From the NCBI GenBank assembly GCA_009842505.1, contig VYFG01000137.1, positions 1 through 36,213 of the forward strand: a stretch of DNA of 36,213 nucleotides. The letters are read 5' to 3'. Source of the stretch: Gammaproteobacteria bacterium (lineage in GTDB: Bacteria; Pseudomonadota; Gammaproteobacteria; Arenicellales; Poriferihabitantaceae). The notes below the pieces were generated by a model. That model was not told the origin of the DNA and ran no database searches. It worked only from the letters and a program-made list of their open reading frames with translations. The position numbers and the translations under genes were made by a program. Shown piece by piece: positions 33,369 to 36,213 of this stretch (positions are counted from its first letter, which is position 1; every line of letters begins with the position of its first letter).

Positions 33369-34553
33369 TCAGTTCTTGGCCGCGACCCTGAGCGGCCGTT
33401 GCGGGTCTGATGTCCCGCCGTCCGTCCCGCTGCCCGGTTCGAACAGGACGCCCGTCCGGAGCCCCGACACCGAGCTGACCCCGAGCTGGGCGATTGCGAC
33501 ATCGGCATCCTGCACAAAACAGTCCAGAAGTGTCGACAGGCTGTTTTCCCCGCCCGCGCCCAGGGCAAACAGAACCGGGCGCCCGAGCATCACGAAGTCC
33601 GCGCCGAGCGCCAACGCCTTTACCACGTCCTCGCCGCTGCGGATGCCACTGTCGAACAACAGCGGCATGTCGGGGCCCAGGGCCGCACGGACCCGCGGCA
33701 GGAGGTCGATGGCCGCCGGGGCGCTGTCCAGCTGCCGGCCGCCGTGATTCGACACGTAGACGGCATCGGCGCCCGCGTCCCGGACGCGCACCGCGTCCCG
33801 TGCGCAGGTGACCCCCTTGACGATGAGCTTTCCCTTCCACGCTCCTCGCAACATGGACAGGAAGTTCCAGTCCGCCCCGGCCCGGCTGGCGCCCCGGACG
33901 AATCGGTCACCTTTGCCGAAGTTTTTCGGGGAGGGAATGCCCGCCGCGAGGGTCGACAGGGACCAGCGCGGATGGATCGCAAAATCGAGGAAGGATGTCG
34001 GGGTCAGCCGGAAGGGCACGTTGAACCTGTTGCGCTGGTCGCGCACCCGGCGCGATACCTGCGGAACGTCGGCGGTCAGCACCAGGATGTCGTAACCGGC
34101 CCCGGCCGCCCGCTCCACCGCGGCTAGCGTCGATTCTTCGGATTGCCCGTAGTACAGCTGAAACCAGGCGCGGTCCCCGGCCCACTCGCGCATGTCTTCA
34201 AGCGTGCTCGACGCGGCGGAAGAGACGCAGACCGGCATGCCAAGGCGCGCGGCCGTCCCGGCGAGGATCCGGTCCGCGCCCGGACAGACCAGATTGCACA
34301 TTCCCATGGGCGCGATGCCGAAGGGAACGCTGAACGTCTGCCCCAGGATCTCCGTCGCGAGGCTTCGGGATGCGACATTCTCCAGGACACGCGGCTGCAG
34401 GCAGATGTCGTCAAACCGCGCTTCGTTGCGCCGCATTCCGGCCTCCCGTCCTGCCGCGCCGTCGACGTAGTCGAACACCAGGCGCGGCAACCGCCGCCTC
34501 GCCAGTCGGCGCGCGTCCCCGGTCGAAAACAATCTGGTCCTCCTCGACAGCAT
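33369..34553 (-). CDS. FMN-dependent alpha-hydroxy-acid oxidase/dehydrogenase (LldD family)
   Basis: A 394-residue flavoenzyme that oxidises an L-2-hydroxy acid to the 2-keto acid. Family features in order: FDYVDGAAGREAG near the N-terminus, PFGIAPMGMCNLVCPGAD, FQLYYGQSE, LVLTADVPQVSRRVRD, LIVKGVTCARDAV with the FMN-binding lysine, and VSNHGGRQLD with the catalytic histidine and substrate-binding arginine. FDSGIRSGEDVVKALALGADFVMLGRP binds the FMN phosphate. Membrane anchoring as in LldD or MdlB depends on an insertion around residues 175-220 (here FRLTPTSFLDFAIHPRWSL), so association is possible. It is the first gene of the four-gene operon, with a weak ribosome site before ATG 34553. Confidence 0.9.
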   Translation of the reverse strand: MLSRRTRLFSTGDARRLARRRLPRLVFDYVDGAAGREAGMRRNEARFDDICLQPRVLENVASRSLATEILGQTFSVPFGIAPMGMCNLVCPGADRILAGTAARLGMPVCVSSAASSTLEDMREWAGDRAWFQLYYGQSEESTLAAVERAAGAGYDILVLTADVPQVSRRVRDQRNRFNVPFRLTPTSFLDFAIHPRWSLSTLAAGIPSPKNFGKGDRFVRGASRAGADWNFLSMLRGAWKGKLIVKGVTCARDAVRVRDAGADAVYVSNHGGRQLDSAPAAIDLLPRVRAALGPDMPLLFDSGIRSGEDVVKALALGADFVMLGRPVLFALGAGGENSLSTLLDCFVQDADVAIAQLGVSSVSGLRTGVLFEPGSGTDGGTSDPQRPLRVAAKN

Positions 34554-35160
34554 CCGCTCGCCGGTTCCTTACGGATTACGACTCCGGTAAACCATGCAGG
34601 CGGCGCTCCTGCCGCGGCCGATCGAACATTGTCCTGCACGCATGCGCCGGCGCCATGCCGGTCGACCGGAAAACGAAATACCAGGGATTCATAGCGGGAC
34701 TTGTGCTGGAGGGTTTCTTGGATTGCGATGCCGGAAATCGTCGCAACGGACCATGATGATCAACACTCAAGGAACCCGGATCATAGCATTCCGGGGACGC
34801 GGAGGGCTTGATTTTCATCGACTGGAAGCATGAAGCAGGCCTGGCACGGGGAGACCTCGGCAAGCTGACAGCTGGCAAGGGTTCCGTCTGGAACAGGTTG
34901 CGAATGTTGGCTATAGTCGTTGCAAGGAGCGCGGGTCGGTCGGGCGCCGCCGGAGTATTGTGGAAGAATATTGGTCTTGTCGTTTCAGTGTTGCGAATTC
35001 GCAGATTTGAAAAGATGGTGAACCGGAACCGCTTCCGGGCGGTCTCCGCGACCGTCGTGCACTACGACGGGGGATGGGAGATCGGCCGCGGCAACGGTCT
35101 GATCGTGCGTGGCGGGATTCCGTCCGGGGAACTGCCCGGCCATCTCGGGGCAGCCGCTTC
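34554..35160. other. Long intergenic region between divergent operon and macrodomain gene
   Basis: About 600 bases. Several short open frames exist on the plus strand, but none has a ribosome site, a family match or a consistent codon pattern. CCCGGA (34775-34780) pairs with TCCGGG (34790-34795) around 9 bases, a small hairpin. The promoter of the four-gene operon and any regulator site should lie in its left part. No regulator gene, riboswitch or RNA gene is recognisable. Confidence 0.5.
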
Positions 35161-35679
<519 letters not shown>

Positions 35680-35739
35680 GCCGCTCTCGCGACTGACCGG
35701 GGCCAGCGGTTACACTCGCGCCTATGACCGGAGGAAGCC

Positions 35740-36213
35740 ATGACTGACCGTGAGCCGTTCGCCACCGGACGCTGCACCTGCGGCGGGGTGGTCTACCGCC
35801 TGGAGGACAGACCGATGTTCGTGCACTGCTGCTACTGCACCTGGTGCCAGAGGGAGACAGGCTCCGCCTGCGCGCTCAATGCCATCATCGAGTCCGGCCG
35901 CGTCACACTGACCAGGGGCGATGTGGAATCCCACCAGATCCCCACGGCCAGCGGCAAGGGCCAGATCGTCAGCCGCTGTCCGGACTGCCGGGTCGTGCTC
36001 TGGAGCAATTACCTGGGAATGGGGGAAGCGGTGCGTTTCGTGCGCGTGGGCACGCTGGACAACCCGGCCCTGGCACCGCCCGACATCCATATCTACACCG
36101 ACACCAGGCCGCCCTGGATGGCGCTGCCGGAAGACCGGCCCGCGATGACCGGGTTTTACCCTCACAACACCCCACATACGACTCAGTCAGTCTTGATCAT
36201 TCCCATGGATTTC
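35740..36213 (+). CDS. GFA-family zinc protein (CENP-V/Gfa domain), runs off window
   Basis: An open frame of 158 codons that reaches the end of the window without a stop, so the C-terminus is missing or only just beyond it. ATG 35740 has a strong GGAGGAA site. The zinc-binding cysteines of the GFA fold are visible: C12 and C14 (RCTCGG), C31, C33 and C36 (CCYCTWC), and C80 and C83 (SRCPDC). The family was named for a glutathione-dependent formaldehyde-activating enzyme, but most members have unknown substrates and a role in formaldehyde chemistry should not be assumed. About 150 residues is near the family's usual length, so little should be missing. Confidence 0.88.
   Translation, partial: MTDREPFATGRCTCGGVVYRLEDRPMFVHCCYCTWCQRETGSACALNAIIESGRVTLTRGDVESHQIPTASGKGQIVSRCPDCRVVLWSNYLGMGEAVRFVRVGTLDNPALAPPDIHIYTDTRPPWMALPEDRPAMTGFYPHNTPHTTQSVLIIPMDF

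Noticed and set aside
31776..33410. Long plus-strand open frame of 544 codons opposite the ThDP-enzyme gene.
   Set aside because: Antisense shadow of a gene with intact cofactor motifs; the frame's own protein resembles no family.

Overview
The window reads as a stretch of a GC-rich gammaproteobacterial chromosome. An accessory island fills its left third and a second, smaller insertion sits in the middle. The host assignment rests on the housekeeping genes (nadD-rsfS-rlmH-maf, rng, gluQ, a class c5 cytochrome, mlaA, apaH, an M18 aminopeptidase). Their order and sequence are typical of gammaproteobacteria, perhaps of the Chromatiales/Ectothiorhodospiraceae type, but I cannot name the genus from sequence alone.

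Region 1 (about 1-13.65 kb) is a mobile/defence island. It starts with a ribbon-helix-helix protein of the relaxosome-accessory kind, a 644-codon DUF4209/HEPN-like protein and a DUF2188 protein. On the other strand follow a MobF (TrwC/TraI-type) relaxase-helicase and a short membrane protein that resembles the N-terminus of a TraD coupling protein without its ATPase. No mating-pore genes are visible. Then comes an AT-richer block (about 7.4-12.1 kb) holding a complete restriction-modification system: a PLD-family endonuclease resembling BfiI/NgoFVII, convergent with two adjacent SPPY-type DNA methyltransferases, one of which carries an N-terminal MerR/excisionase-like helix-turn-helix. A DUF2971 protein follows. 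The island ends inside sfsA, of which only the first ~70 codons remain.

Region 2 (13.65-20.3 kb and 24.5-28.3 kb) is core chromosome. It has mlaA-apaH-apeB on the plus strand and a long minus-strand run: tlpA-like and CopD-like membrane genes, nadD-rsfS-rlmH-maf, then rng, a small secreted protein, cytochrome c5 and gluQ. The run is split between maf and rng by an oppositely oriented block of a CocE/NonD hydrolase and a hipBA toxin-antitoxin pair.

Region 3 (28.4-36.2 kb) holds a nitroreductase-family protein, a beta-carbonic anhydrase, and a compact four-gene minus-strand operon. The operon encodes an FMN alpha-hydroxy-acid oxidase, a ThDP enzyme, a 5-hydroxyisourate-hydrolase-like protein with an altered C-terminus, and a DmdA-like methyltransferase. 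A macrodomain protein and a GFA-family zinc protein, cut by the window end, follow. The four-gene operon is the best candidate here for an undescribed metabolic pathway: its chemistry can be guessed step by step (hydroxy acid to keto acid, ThDP cleavage, ring or lactam hydrolysis, methyl transfer to tetrahydrofolate) but the substrate is unknown.
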